Source of the DNA: UBA6398 sp963660485
GTDB taxonomy: Bacteria > Bacteroidota > Bacteroidia > Bacteroidales > Bacteroidaceae
Assembly: GCA_963660485.1 (NCBI GenBank)
Contig: CAVKYH010000016.1
Span: forward strand, 1 to 52,891
Reading direction: 5' to 3'
Length of the DNA stretch: 52,891 nucleotides
In this document: positions 7,004 through 17,700 of the stretch, piece by piece
How the letters are laid out: every line of letters begins with the position of its first letter
Numbering within the stretch: the first letter of the stretch is position 1
Position numbers and translations under genes: made by a program
Notes under the pieces: generated by a model
What the model saw: only the letters and a program-made list of their open reading frames with translations
Told to the model about the DNA's origin: nothing
Databases searched by the model: none

Positions 7004-7563
7004 AGCGGCTTTATAGTTTTGCAGTCTGCATAGCCTTAGTATGCCTGGCGGTTTCGTGCGGTTCGAGAAACCGCATAGACAAGGCGGTGAAAGACTTTCA
7101 CCATTCGCAGATAAAGATACCTTTGGACTCCATGGTCCGCCTGTCGTCAAAGCCCTTTCCGTCAATCTACGGCGAGGCAAAGTACATATACGTTATGTAT
7201 GTGGACTCGGCTTCATGCGGCGACTGCGCAATCTCCCACTTGCAGGATTGGGCGGCAATAGACCTTACCGACGCATACAAAAGCGGCGCACTGAGATATG
7301 CTTTTGTGATTGCGCCCAGACAATACCAATTCAAGCACGTAATTGAAAAGCTTGGCGAGGATATCGTGTACCGGGACTTCATATTTGTTGACACAGCGGG
7401 GGTGTTTGAGCGTTCCAATCCCAACCTTCCCGCCAACAAACTGCTGCACACATTCATGATAAACGCGCATGGGGAGGTGGAGCTTATAGGCAGCCCCATA
7501 AACAACACCCGCATAAAAGATTTGCTCGTGAAAATTGCAGGCGGAAAGGACAGCAAAGACTGA
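7000..7563 (+). CDS. Thioredoxin-fold lipoprotein with CGDC motif
   Basis: A 187-residue lipoprotein (lipobox LAVSC, Cys20). Residues 62-76 (YIYVMYVDSASCGDC) end in a CxxC pair (C73, C76) after a hydrophobic beta strand, the layout of thioredoxin/TlpA-type periplasmic oxidoreductases. The C-terminal part holds strands expected in the fold (HTFMINAHGEVELIGSP). It should reduce or isomerise disulfides in the periplasm. Lying between the peptide cassettes and a signal peptidase, with MauE-like genes upstream, it completes a thiol-redox set for the four-cysteine peptides (inference). The next gene begins six bases after its stop. Confidence 0.78.
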   Translation: MKRLYSFAVCIALVCLAVSCGSRNRIDKAVKDFHHSQIKIPLDSMVRLSSKPFPSIYGEAKYIYVMYVDSASCGDCAISHLQDWAAIDLTDAYKSGALRYAFVIAPRQYQFKHVIEKLGEDIVYRDFIFVDTAGVFERSNPNLPANKLLHTFMINAHGEVELIGSPINNTRIKDLLVKIAGGKDSKD

Positions 7564-7569
7564 TAAGAC

Positions 7570-8400
7570 ATGAGCGCGAGAGGGGAACTGATTATAACAA
7601 GAGTGCTGACGGCGGTTGTTCTGCTGCCGCTGCTATATTTGTTGTGGTTAGGGATGCGCTGCTTTATTACAGACTATTTCTCTATTCCCTCCTGCTCCAT
7701 GCTCCCCACTCTAAGCCCCGGAGACAAGGTGTTTGTGAACAAGTTTACGATGGGTGCGAGGATATACACTAGCTTCGATTTCAGCCTTGAGGGAGCGGAA
7801 CTGAAAAGCCACCGAATGAAAGGGCTGCGGAAAGTGGAGCGCAACGACATTGTCGTGTTCAACTTTCCGCATCACAACGGCAAGATCAATTTCGTAATAA
7901 ACAATGTATATTGCAAGCGTGTGGTTGGCGTGCCTGGTGACAGTATACGTACAGAAAACGGATATTACAGGAACAACAACCACGCAGGGGTTCTTGGCGT
8001 GGAGGAAATGCAACGGGGGTTATCGGAAACGCCCGACTCGGTTATTCCCACGGAGGCACTCAACATCTTTCCCTTTGACGGGCGCACGCCATGCACTATA
8101 AAAAATATGCATCCAGTATATGTGCCGCGCAAAGGCGATGTGACAAAAATCACGCCAAGCGAAGCGGCTTATTACAGGATGATACTGGAATGGGAACTTG
8201 GCAAAGGCATAACATGGGATCAGAACAAAAACGCCGTATATGCTGACGGCAAACCTATAAGCATGCACAGGTTTACGCACGATTACTATTTCATGGCAGG
8301 AGACAACGTTGCCGACTCAAACGACTCGCGCTATTGGGGGCTTGTGCCGGAAGAATATATTGTAGGCGTGGTGGAATATGTTTACCATAGAAAAAAATGA
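7570..8400 (+). CDS. Signal peptidase I, S26 family (operon-specific)
   Basis: A 276-residue membrane peptidase. One transmembrane segment (about 11-30) precedes the box with the catalytic Ser43 (SCSMLPTLSPGDKVFVNK). The catalytic Lys is K116 in KRVVGVPGD, and box E reads GDNVADSNDSRYWG. All key residues are present. Signal peptidase I releases exported proteins from the membrane on the periplasmic side. Bacteroidetes genomes have a housekeeping copy, so this one inside the peptide operon, one base from the next gene, is probably a dedicated enzyme for the NVEALT peptides. The middle insertion (about 130-195) is longer than in minimal members. Confidence 0.9.
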   Translation: MSARGELIITRVLTAVVLLPLLYLLWLGMRCFITDYFSIPSCSMLPTLSPGDKVFVNKFTMGARIYTSFDFSLEGAELKSHRMKGLRKVERNDIVVFNFPHHNGKINFVINNVYCKRVVGVPGDSIRTENGYYRNNNHAGVLGVEEMQRGLSETPDSVIPTEALNIFPFDGRTPCTIKNMHPVYVPRKGDVTKITPSEAAYYRMILEWELGKGITWDQNKNAVYADGKPISMHRFTHDYYFMAGDNVADSNDSRYWGLVPEEYIVGVVEYVYHRKK

Positions 8401-8401
8401 C

Positions 8402-10366
8402 ATGAAACATATATTTTTCATTTTATCTATAATGCTGTTGAGCGGCTGCGCTTCATTTGAGGTAGACGTCCAATTAGAGAACGCGCTCGAATTGGCAGGC
8501 GACAACAGAAACGAATTGGAAAAGGTGCTTGAACACTACGAAAAAGACTCTCTGAAATTGGAAGCCGCCAAGTTCCTAATACGGAACATGCCCGGACACT
8601 ACTCCTATTCCGACACATCGGTGGTACTAAGATATTCCCAGGCCGTTGATACCATATTGTTGGCCATGAAAGATTCAAGTTCCAACTATATAGCAGACTC
8701 TATAAATGCATGCGCCAACCGATTGGGAATACAAAAATTAAAAAAGGTACAAGACGTCAAAATTATGACTGCACAGTATCTTATCAAGAATATTGACGTG
8801 GCCTTTGATGACTGGCAGAAAGGACAATGGGCCCAACATTTGGTTTTTGACGAATTCTGCGAATATCTGCTACCTTACAAGGTGGAGGAGTTACAACTTT
8901 TGGATGATTGGCGTTTTAGACTGAAAAAATTCCAATCCAAGAACATGCGGGAATTGAGCCGCTGTGACGTATACAGAAACTCAACCTTAGCAGCCGCAAA
9001 AAAACTTATACGCAATTACCAAGATACAATCAAGCCATTAATTGAACTTGTCGAAACCGTTAAATATCCTGTCATGAAATGGGAAACGCGGATAAAAATT
9101 CCATTTGGAACATGCGATCACTACTCGTCCATAGGCATGGCCTTGCTATGCAGCAATGGGATTCCCGTTGTATCTGAAGTAACGCCCCATTGGGCTTGTC
9201 GTAGATTGGGACATTCTTGGAATATCCTTTTTGCGGAAAACGGGCACAACTATCCGTTCAACGGCATTACTTCTTTTCCTGGAGACAATTATCTGCTTAC
9301 GGAGAAAATGGCAAAGGCATACAGACACACGTATTCAATAAACCAAGAATTGGTGGACTTGAACAATGCCGAAAAAAACGTGCCTACTCTGTTCAAGACA
9401 TTTTTTCTAAAAGACGTAACAGACGAATATGTAAACTCGGTTAGCGTAGACATAAAGCCAAATGGGCTGCCGAAAAAAAAAGAATATGCTTTTCTGGCCA
9501 TTTTCGGAGACCAGGACTGGACACCAATATCGTTCGGAAAGGTGAAAAACGGGAAAGTGCATTATGACAGACTTGGTCGAAACATTCTATATCTGCCTTT
9601 CTTCTATTCTGACAGAGGTGCCATTACTCCTATAGGTAATCCTTTTGTGATTGTACCATCAGGAAAGACTATACAAATAAATGTAGACTACAAAAAGAAG
9701 ACAACGGTAATACTAAAAAGAAAATACCCTACACTGGAGTCTCTTTATCAACTATTGAATCGGCTTGACAGTTGTGAGTTCCAGGCTTCTAATGATGAAA
9801 CATTCCGCAAATACCAGACAATTCACAAAATAGGCGAACATTACGCATTCGGCTATGACGTAAAAGTAGCCGATAGCATTCCGGCATATAGGTATTGGCG
9901 CTTTTTCTCAACCAAAGCAGAAACACACGCCAATATTGCGGAACTGTATTTTTTTGACACGGCCAATAAGGAAATCAAAGGAGAGGTTATCGGTACGGCC
10001 AGTTCGTGGGACGGAGGAAAGAACTGTACTCGCGACGCTGTGGCAGACAGAAATCTTATTACGTTCTTTGATGCTCCTGACGGTGATGGTTCATGGGTGG
10101 GCTTTGACTTCGGCAAGCCGGTAAACATAAGCCATTTTTGCTTTTACGGCCGAGGAGACGGCAATGCCATAGAGCTAAATAACAAATACGAATTCTTTTA
10201 TTGGGATAAAGGCAAATGGAACAGCCTTGGAGTGAAAAAAGCACTTTCTCCTACCCTTTTATATAGCAATGTTCCTTGCGGAGGTGTGTATTTGTTGCGC
10301 AATCTGACACAAGGCCATGAAGAGCGAATATTTACTTATGAGAATGGCAAACAAATATGGTGGTGA
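8402..10366 (+). CDS. Transglutaminase-like lipoprotein with C-terminal discoidin-like domain
   Basis: A 654-residue lipoprotein (start at 8402, lipobox LLSGC, Cys16). Residues 235-275 look like a transglutaminase/cysteine-protease core: GTCDHYSSIGMALL with Cys238 and GHSW with His271; the acidic third residue is not obvious. Residues about 490-630 (YRYWRFFSTKAETHANIAEL, SWVGFDFGKPVNI) resemble an F5/8-type discoidin binding fold. It should act in the periplasm or at the surface, either cutting or cross-linking peptides or cell-wall stems. Position between signal peptidase and ligase-like genes suggests a maturation step. Activity is inferred. Confidence 0.72.
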   Translation: MKHIFFILSIMLLSGCASFEVDVQLENALELAGDNRNELEKVLEHYEKDSLKLEAAKFLIRNMPGHYSYSDTSVVLRYSQAVDTILLAMKDSSSNYIADSINACANRLGIQKLKKVQDVKIMTAQYLIKNIDVAFDDWQKGQWAQHLVFDEFCEYLLPYKVEELQLLDDWRFRLKKFQSKNMRELSRCDVYRNSTLAAAKKLIRNYQDTIKPLIELVETVKYPVMKWETRIKIPFGTCDHYSSIGMALLCSNGIPVVSEVTPHWACRRLGHSWNILFAENGHNYPFNGITSFPGDNYLLTEKMAKAYRHTYSINQELVDLNNAEKNVPTLFKTFFLKDVTDEYVNSVSVDIKPNGLPKKKEYAFLAIFGDQDWTPISFGKVKNGKVHYDRLGRNILYLPFFYSDRGAITPIGNPFVIVPSGKTIQINVDYKKKTTVILKRKYPTLESLYQLLNRLDSCEFQASNDETFRKYQTIHKIGEHYAFGYDVKVADSIPAYRYWRFFSTKAETHANIAELYFFDTANKEIKGEVIGTASSWDGGKNCTRDAVADRNLITFFDAPDGDGSWVGFDFGKPVNISHFCFYGRGDGNAIELNNKYEFFYWDKGKWNSLGVKKALSPTLLYSNVPCGGVYLLRNLTQGHEERIFTYENGKQIWW

Positions 10367-10385
10367 CCAGACAACAAATAACGTC

Positions 10386-12125
10386 ATGACGAGAATCACA
10401 TTATCATATTTCCCTAAATACCATATGGCCAACATGGCTGTAGGTTTTGCAGTGCTCGTGTTTTTTATGTTCACTACTGTGATGTCTGTTGAAACACGTT
10501 GGAGCTCAGCGGAAGTTATTGTAGCAAAAGTGTTACCATTTATATGTATAGCAGGATTAGTTTTCGCATTGCTGCAAAATACCAAAAGTAAAAAAATGTC
10601 GCTGTTGGACATGCTTGTAATAACATGGTACGTATACTATTTTTGTCGTACTTGGGCCGGTAACGAATTCTCATGCGCAACACAGTTCTTGAAAGACACG
10701 GAATTGTTTGTACTATATATCTCTCTCAGAGCAATATTTTGCAGCATAAGTATTCCGCCGGTATTTATTATTGTCATTCTTGTGATTTTGAACTGTTACG
10801 AAGCCGTACTTGGACTATGGCAGATAATAACTGGAGAAAGCCATAATACCCTTTATTTGTTTACCGGTTCTTTTTTTAATCCTGGTCCCTACTCTGCCTA
10901 TTTGCTCATTTCGCTAGTCGCTGGATTATTGGCAAAAAACGAGATAATCTCCCTGTTCAGGAAATATTCACAGTTTGGACACCGTTATATCACAGCCTTC
11001 TACTTTTGTTTATTGGCAATACCGGCTATTATGCTTCCGGCTACATGGAGCAGGGCGGCTATAATCGCTTTTGTTCTTGTCTGCCTTTTGGCTTACAGAA
11101 AGAATTATTGGAGGAGGAGATATATTATATGGGGCTTGTGCCTTGCTATGGTTCTAATATTGTACTTTATAAAACAAAACTCCGTCGACGGACGTATGCT
11201 GACATGGATTGCCTGCTGCAAGACATGGAGCCATGCACCTTGGATGGGAGTTGGCATCGGGGGATTCAAAAATGCATGCGCCGAAGGCATTGCAGAATTG
11301 TATGCTACAAATTCAGCCAATCACTTGTATGTCTCTGGAAATGTGGCCGATTATGCTTTCTGTGATATTTTGAAAATACTTGTTGAACAAGGTATTGTAG
11401 GAGTAACACTTTGCCTCATTGTTACCACAATTACACTACATAACGTTTACAGTTACAGTAAGTCCTTGTTTTATTCCTTGTTTTCATTGCTGGTTTTTTC
11501 CTTGTTCTCCTATCCGTTTGAGCTATATCCTTTCCGGGCAATTGTCGTTATAATTGCAGCACTATCTTCCGAAGCAGTCTATAATATTGAAGAAATAAAA
11601 AGAATTGGACCGATGTTATTGTTCCTGATGAGTATCGCAATAATGGCGGGATATATGGCAAAAGAAATCAATCTACGCTGTAAAATAGACAAAGAAGCAG
11701 ACATGCTTTTGTGCATGCAACCGTATCTTATGGAAGATTTCCCAAAAATATTATCAAAAGAAAGCGATAACCCTCGCATTTTATTTATATTTGCAAAGAC
11801 ATTGAGAAACAACGGGAGGTATAACGACAGCAACGCTTTTTTGCACAAAGGGACATTGGTAAGCAATGATCCAATGTTCTTTTTACTGCAAGGCAACAAC
11901 TACAAAGACATGGCTTGCCACAACCTGGCAGAGCAGGCATACTTAAAATCTTACGCCATAATGCCCAACCGTCTGTATCCTTTGTACCAACTAATGTTGT
12001 TATACGAATCTATCGGCTTGAAAGAAAAAGCCAAGCGTATGGCCAAGAAAATACTAGAGCCCAAGTCAAAGGTGGACTCACAAGCAACTGAAGTTATAAA
12101 AAATAAAGCAAGAGCAATGTTATGA
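10386..12125 (+). CDS. O-antigen-ligase/Wzy-like membrane protein with C-terminal TPR-like tail
   Basis: A 579-residue polytopic membrane protein with about ten transmembrane helices. Diagnostic motifs are FFNPGPYSAYLLISL, TWSRAAIIAF, GVGIGGF and the loop ANHLYVSGNVADYAFCDILKILVEQGIVGV, which match the O-antigen ligase/oligosaccharyltransferase-like (Wzy_C) family. The last ~150 residues are soluble and helical (AKTLRNNGRYNDSNAF..., LAEQAYLKSYAIMPNRLYPLY), like TPR repeats. The start at 10386 gives a 19-base gap; an in-frame ATG at 10317 would overlap the upstream gene. Family enzymes transfer lipid-linked glycans; no glycan genes are nearby, so the acceptor is unknown. It overlaps tolC by four bases. 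Confidence 0.8.
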   Translation: MTRITLSYFPKYHMANMAVGFAVLVFFMFTTVMSVETRWSSAEVIVAKVLPFICIAGLVFALLQNTKSKKMSLLDMLVITWYVYYFCRTWAGNEFSCATQFLKDTELFVLYISLRAIFCSISIPPVFIIVILVILNCYEAVLGLWQIITGESHNTLYLFTGSFFNPGPYSAYLLISLVAGLLAKNEIISLFRKYSQFGHRYITAFYFCLLAIPAIMLPATWSRAAIIAFVLVCLLAYRKNYWRRRYIIWGLCLAMVLILYFIKQNSVDGRMLTWIACCKTWSHAPWMGVGIGGFKNACAEGIAELYATNSANHLYVSGNVADYAFCDILKILVEQGIVGVTLCLIVTTITLHNVYSYSKSLFYSLFSLLVFSLFSYPFELYPFRAIVVIIAALSSEAVYNIEEIKRIGPMLLFLMSIAIMAGYMAKEINLRCKIDKEADMLLCMQPYLMEDFPKILSKESDNPRILFIFAKTLRNNGRYNDSNAFLHKGTLVSNDPMFFLLQGNNYKDMACHNLAEQAYLKSYAIMPNRLYPLYQLMLLYESIGLKEKAKRMAKKILEPKSKVDSQATEVIKNKARAML

Positions 12126-13582
12126 AAAAGGCCGTTTTTGTTTTAATGCTTTGGGGATTAACAGCAAGTGCCCAACAGTTGACATTGTGGAATGCAATAG
12201 CCATTGCCCAGGAGAATTCTTACGACATGCAACTGGCAAAACTGTCGTTTATGTCGAAATATTGGGTATACCGTTCGTTTTTGGCAGACCAATTGCCTTC
12301 GATAAACCTAAACGGAGAGTTGGGCGGTTTCGACCATTCGCTCGTGGCCGTAAGAAACTATGACAACGGTCAAATTGCTTATGTCAACAACAATTCACTG
12401 TCGAACATGCTTATGCTTTCGGTTGACCAAAAGATCGCCGCTACGGGAGGTACCGTCTCATTGCAGTCGTATCTATACAGCCTTAACCAGTTTACTTATG
12501 ACAAGACCACTTTCAACACCCAACCTCTGAGAATAAGTTACACGCAACCGATAAGAAGTTTCAATTCGCTGAAATGGAACAAAAAAACCATGCCGATTGA
12601 TTATCAGATAGCCCAGAAAAATTATCTTTCAGCCATGCAGCAGGTAACGATTCAGACAACTACGCTGTTCTTCAATGTGCTTGCTGCGCAGTCTGATTAC
12701 AAGCAAAGCATAGAAACCGTGAAAGACCGCGAACAACTTTTCGATATGGCAAAAAAGCGACTAGAATTGGGCACTACAACTAAGAGCGAGGTGCTACAAT
12801 TGGAACTTTCCCTTCTCAATGCCCGGGTTGCGGCCAACAACAACAAACAGACGTTTGACGACCGGAAATATCAGTTTTTCTCCTATTTGCACGTTACCGA
12901 TTATGAAAAGGCCGAACTTATTTCGCCTTACACCGTGCCCGATATTTTTCTGAGCATAGACGACGTTTTGAGAAAAGCCATTGAAAACTCATCACATACA
13001 CTAGAGCAGAAACAAATGATGCTTGAAGCGGAAAAAGGGCTGGCGCAAGCAAAAGCTGGACGGGGCATCCAATTGACTTTACACGGAGAAGTAGGATTCA
13101 CTCAGTCGGCAAATACCTTTGCAAATGCATACCGCCGCTTGAACGATAACGAAATAATAGGACTTACTCTGTCGCTGCCCATATTCGATTGGGGCGTGAG
13201 TAAGGGCAGAATACGGATGGCCCAGGCAGAACTAGAACTAGCCAAGACCAAAAACGAACAGACGCATCTTGATTACGTACAGGAACTAAAGAAAAAGGTG
13301 GTGCAGTTCAATACCCAACCACAACAATGCAAAAATGCTTTGAGAGCTCAAGAAATAGCCGAGGAGAGATACGAAATAACAAAAAAAAGATTTGGAACCG
13401 GCTCTGCGACTGTAACCGAATTCAACACGGCACAGCAGGAACTGGAGTCGGCCAAAATGCAATACATATCATTGCTGCAGACTTTTTGGACGGACTATTA
13501 TACGCTACAAAAATCTACTCTTTACGACTGGATAAACCACTCCGACATACACGTTGACTTTGAGAAACTGACAAAAAAATAA
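12122..13582 (+). CDS. TolC-family outer membrane efflux protein
   Basis: A 486-residue protein with a Sec signal (cleavage near ASAQQ) followed by LTLWNAIAIAQENS, the usual start of TolC-type proteins. Two long alpha-helical hairpin repeats follow (about 20-240 and 250-470), e.g. KKRLELGTTTKSEVLQLE and KKRFGTGSATVTEFNTAQQE, the paired signatures of the family. It forms the trimeric outer-membrane channel of a tripartite pump. It overlaps the previous stop by ATGA and is seven bases from the adaptor gene, so channel, adaptor and both pumps are expressed together. Confidence 0.92.
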   Translation: MKKAVFVLMLWGLTASAQQLTLWNAIAIAQENSYDMQLAKLSFMSKYWVYRSFLADQLPSINLNGELGGFDHSLVAVRNYDNGQIAYVNNNSLSNMLMLSVDQKIAATGGTVSLQSYLYSLNQFTYDKTTFNTQPLRISYTQPIRSFNSLKWNKKTMPIDYQIAQKNYLSAMQQVTIQTTTLFFNVLAAQSDYKQSIETVKDREQLFDMAKKRLELGTTTKSEVLQLELSLLNARVAANNNKQTFDDRKYQFFSYLHVTDYEKAELISPYTVPDIFLSIDDVLRKAIENSSHTLEQKQMMLEAEKGLAQAKAGRGIQLTLHGEVGFTQSANTFANAYRRLNDNEIIGLTLSLPIFDWGVSKGRIRMAQAELELAKTKNEQTHLDYVQELKKKVVQFNTQPQQCKNALRAQEIAEERYEITKKRFGTGSATVTEFNTAQQELESAKMQYISLLQTFWTDYYTLQKSTLYDWINHSDIHVDFEKLTKK

Positions 13583-13589
13583 TGCCATC

Positions 13590-14669
13590 ATGAAAATCAA
13601 CCGCATCATACCATATATGGCAATTTTGCTGTTGGCATGTACCTCTTGCAAGAATAAGGACGGCGAAAAGCAAGAGAATGCCACCATAGAACAACAGCAG
13701 GAAGCCGTTGTAGAAGTGGACACAATCAGACTGAAACGCCAAACTTTCCAAAAGCAGCTTTTGTGCAACGGAAAACTCACCGCTACAAGAAAAGCCGACT
13801 TGCAATGCAACAACGTCGGTGATATCTTGCAAAAAGTAGCGGTAGTCAATGGGCAGTATGTGCCCAAGGGAACGTTGCTGTGCGTGTCGGACATGCGTAA
13901 CAAACAGGCGGATCTTGAAAAGGCCAAGCATGACATGGAAAAGGCTAAGGTCGAACTGCAGGATAAGCTCATAGGTTTGGGCTACGACATTGACATTTCA
14001 AAAGTTCCTGCCGATGTACTGCACAAAGCCGAAATAGTTTCGGGATACTATTCTGCGAAATTTCAGTTGCTTGCTGCGCAGAAGAAACTAGCGGAGTGCG
14101 AACTTCGTGCGCCTTTTGCAGGAAGGATAGCCAATCTAGAAGCACGCGCATACCAAACCGGAGGAAAATTCGCCACACTGATAGATGACTCTTCGTTCGA
14201 AGTGGAATTTCAGATACTCGAGGCAGAACTCGCATTTGTAAAACGTAGCAAAAAAGTGATGGTAACGCCATATACAGGTGGTCAGGAAACCTACGTGGGC
14301 ACGGTCAAGGGAATAAATCCCACCGTTGACAGCAAAGGCATGGTAAAAGTCATGGCAAGCGTGAAAAACAGTTCGTCAAAACTCATCGACGGAATGAACG
14401 TAAAAGTCATTGTCGAAAACTCTGTTCCAAACATGTTTGTCGTGCCCAAGGAAGCTGTAGTAGAACGGGACGGATACCACGTGATTTTTACATACAACAA
14501 AGAAACTAGACGTGCGGTGTGGACTTACGTTGACATCGTCTTCAGCAACCTTAATAGCTATGCCATAACCGGCAACGCGAAGAAGGAAACCGAAATCAAA
14601 GAAGGAGATGTCGTAATTGTTTCCGGGAACCTTAACCTGGCTGATGATACAGAGGTAAAGGCGAATTAA
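13590..14669 (+). CDS. RND/HlyD-family periplasmic adaptor lipoprotein
   Basis: A 359-residue lipoprotein (lipobox around Cys17 or Cys20, LLACTSC). It has the two half-lipoyl motifs of membrane fusion proteins (GDILQKVAVVNGQYVPKGTLL near residue 71 and LRAPFAGRIANLEARAYQTGG near 171) separated by a short helical hairpin, followed by the beta-barrel part. It bridges the RND pump and TolC. It is the only adaptor for the two RND genes downstream, so both may use it. Confidence 0.9.
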   Translation: MKINRIIPYMAILLLACTSCKNKDGEKQENATIEQQQEAVVEVDTIRLKRQTFQKQLLCNGKLTATRKADLQCNNVGDILQKVAVVNGQYVPKGTLLCVSDMRNKQADLEKAKHDMEKAKVELQDKLIGLGYDIDISKVPADVLHKAEIVSGYYSAKFQLLAAQKKLAECELRAPFAGRIANLEARAYQTGGKFATLIDDSSFEVEFQILEAELAFVKRSKKVMVTPYTGGQETYVGTVKGINPTVDSKGMVKVMASVKNSSSKLIDGMNVKVIVENSVPNMFVVPKEAVVERDGYHVIFTYNKETRRAVWTYVDIVFSNLNSYAITGNAKKETEIKEGDVVIVSGNLNLADDTEVKAN

Positions 14670-14703
14670 ACATTCTAAAAACGCTCATATAACAAACTGT
14701 TTC

Positions 14704-17700
14704 ATGTTTCGCCAACTTCTTCACCGTCCAATAGCCGTAAGCATGGTTTTGATAGCGATTACTGCAGTCGGGATACTTGCACTTACCTACATACCAGTGT
14801 CGCTGATGCCCGAGATAGACATTCCGCGCATCACTGTGCAACTGTCAAATCCAGGAGCTTCGGTTACGGAAGTGGAGCAACAGATGGTTACTCCTTTGCG
14901 CTACCAGTTATCGCAAGTGGCAGGGTTGAAAGACATCGAGACGCAGTCAAAAATGGACGCCGGTAGTATTACCCTAAAATTCGAACCTGGCAGCGACATG
15001 GATCTTCTGTTTATTGACGTGAACGAAAAGATTGACAGGGCCATGAACAACATGCCCAAAGACATGTCACGCCCCAAAGTGATAAAGGCAAGTGCCATGG
15101 ACATTCCGGCATTTTACATTGATGTTACGCAAAAGGCTACTGCAGGCGACATGGGGCAACTTTCACGGCTCGTAAGAAACGTAATTACCAAGCGGATTGA
15201 GCAGTTGCCCCAAACGGCCATGGTGGATTACAGCGGTACGGTTGGCGGAGAAATTGACATTGTGCCCGATGTTGGCAAAACACAGGCACTCGGCATAACC
15301 TCGCACGACCTAGAAACAGCCATCAACGACAACAATCTTGTGATTGAAGCATTAAGTGTGGTCAGTGGCATTTACAGGTACAGCATACATTTTGATTCAC
15401 AGATTCTCACAAAGCAAGACATCGAAAACGTTTACCTGCAACATGAAGGCCGCCTGTTACAGTTGAAAGATATATGCGATATCGAAGAGAAAACAGGTGT
15501 AAGAAATGGCATCGTGCGCCACAACGGCAAAGATGCCGTTACCATTGCTGTTATAAAGCAAAATGACGCGCAAATGGCTGACCTGCAGAAAAGCATAAAA
15601 AGCCTCATTGAAGATTTGCAAAGAAATTACCCCGATCTTGAATTTAGCATCACCAGAGACCAGACCGAGTTGCTGAGTTATTCGGTGAACAATTTGGAGT
15701 GGAATCTTATTCTGGGCGCAGTTCTGGCTTGTTTGATTCTGTTTGTGTTCAACGGTGGATGGCGGATTCCCTTGCTGGTGATTATATCCATGCCACTTTC
15801 GCTGATTTTCACTATTCTCTGCTTCTATGTAACGGGAATATCGCTGAATGTCATATCACTGTCAGGACTTATTCTCGGCATTGGCATGATAGTGGACAAT
15901 TCCATTATCGTAATCGACAACATACGTCAGCGCGGTAATATAGTAAACGCCACAAGAGAGGTGTTCGTGCCAATGCTCAGTTCGGTGCTGACAACGTGCT
16001 CAGTATTCCTCCCGCTTATTTTCCTCAGCGGAACAGCCGGAGCATTGTTCTACGACCAAGCCATGGGTGTAACCTTTGCCTTGTTCGCCTCGCTTATCGT
16101 GGCAGCTATTGTTGTGCCAGTGTATTACTATGTGCTTTTCAAAAAGAAAAGCTGCAACCAATTGAACGAAGTAAAGGCCGAAAAACTTCTAATAGGCGTC
16201 TACGAACCGGGGATGCGATGGACTTTGCGCCACGGGAAACTGTGCATGGCGGCCTTTGTATTATGCTTTGTAATCATTGCCGTGGTTTACCCCTATATCA
16301 AAAAAGAGCGTATGCCGTATATAGAACAGAAAGATGCACTGATGAACATTGACTGGAACGCCGGCATAACGGCCGAAGAAAACGACCGCAGAGTACAGGA
16401 ATTGTTAAACACGACAAAAGGGCTGATTGAAACCAACACGGCAATGGTAGGAGTACAACAGTTTATACTGTCGCACACCAAAGATATTACAAACAACGAG
16501 GCGGTGGTATATATCAAGACTAACGATGAGAAATCGCTCGATTCGGTAAAAACAATATTTTCGGACTATCTGAAAAAGCACTATTCTAATGCAAAGATGG
16601 AGTTCGGTATATCGGGGAATATTTATGACTTGATATTCCAAACAGACAAGCCCGACCTTGAAATAAGACTTCAGAAAACAGAAGGAGGCAGGCCTTCGGT
16701 AGACGTTGCAAGGCTGGTTGTTGACAGCGTTAGGAAAAGATTTCCTGACGCGGGAATCCAACCCGTACCCACCGAAAACGTACTGCGCTACATTGCCAAT
16801 CCTGAACAACTGGCATTATACCACATCTCGTACAGTCAGTTGTATTCGCGCCTTAAGGAAATAGTCGGAAGCTACAAAGTGTTCGGTATAGCAGCCGGAG
16901 ACCAAAGTATTCCGGTAATAGTATGCCAAGGTAAGACCAACGCTGCCGCAATAATGCAAAAAACCGTACGCAACAACGACGGAATTGATGTACCGCTACA
17001 ATACGTGGTGAAGGAAACTAAGGCTGAGAACTTCAAGCGACTTAATGCCGGCCTAGAAGGCGAATACTATTCGATAGTCATTAAAAGCGCATCAGACAAA
17101 AATATAAAGAGTATTGTTGACTATGTAGAGAAACTGAGCGAACAGAAGTTTCAGAACCTGAAATGCTCGTTTCACGGCAACTACTACGACTCGCGAAAGA
17201 TGATACAGGAACTTGCCATGGTTTTGTGTGTGGCATTGCTGTTACTGTATTTTATTCTCGCAGCTCAGTTTGAGAGCCTCATTCAACCCGCAATAATTCT
17301 TGCAGAGATAGTTATTGACGTGTGCATCGTGCTTTTAGCCTTATGGGCTATGGGTGAATCAGTAAACATCATGTCTATGATCGGCCTTGTTGTGATGAGC
17401 GGTATTATTATCAATGACTCAATATTGAAGGTCGACACTATAAACAACCTGTACAGGCACGGAAAAAACTCTCTCCTGCGTTCTATAATCGTTGCAGGAC
17501 AAATGCGCCTACGCCCTATAGTCATGACTTCGTTGACAACAATCCTGGCTTTAGTGCCGTTCCTCAACAAAAACGACATGGGTTCCGCCCTGCAGTTTCC
17601 ATTGTCAGTTACCATTGTCATTGGCATGATTGTCGGTACGGCCGTGAGTCTGTTCTTTGTCCCCCTACTCTACTTCATAATCTATAGATGGAAAGAAAGG

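Noticed and set aside
6089..7180. Long open frame on the - strand (363 codons)
   Set aside because: It lies antisense to the divergent propeller gene and the start of the thioredoxin-like gene, both of which have lipoprotein signals and family patterns. The antisense product has no recognisable domain.
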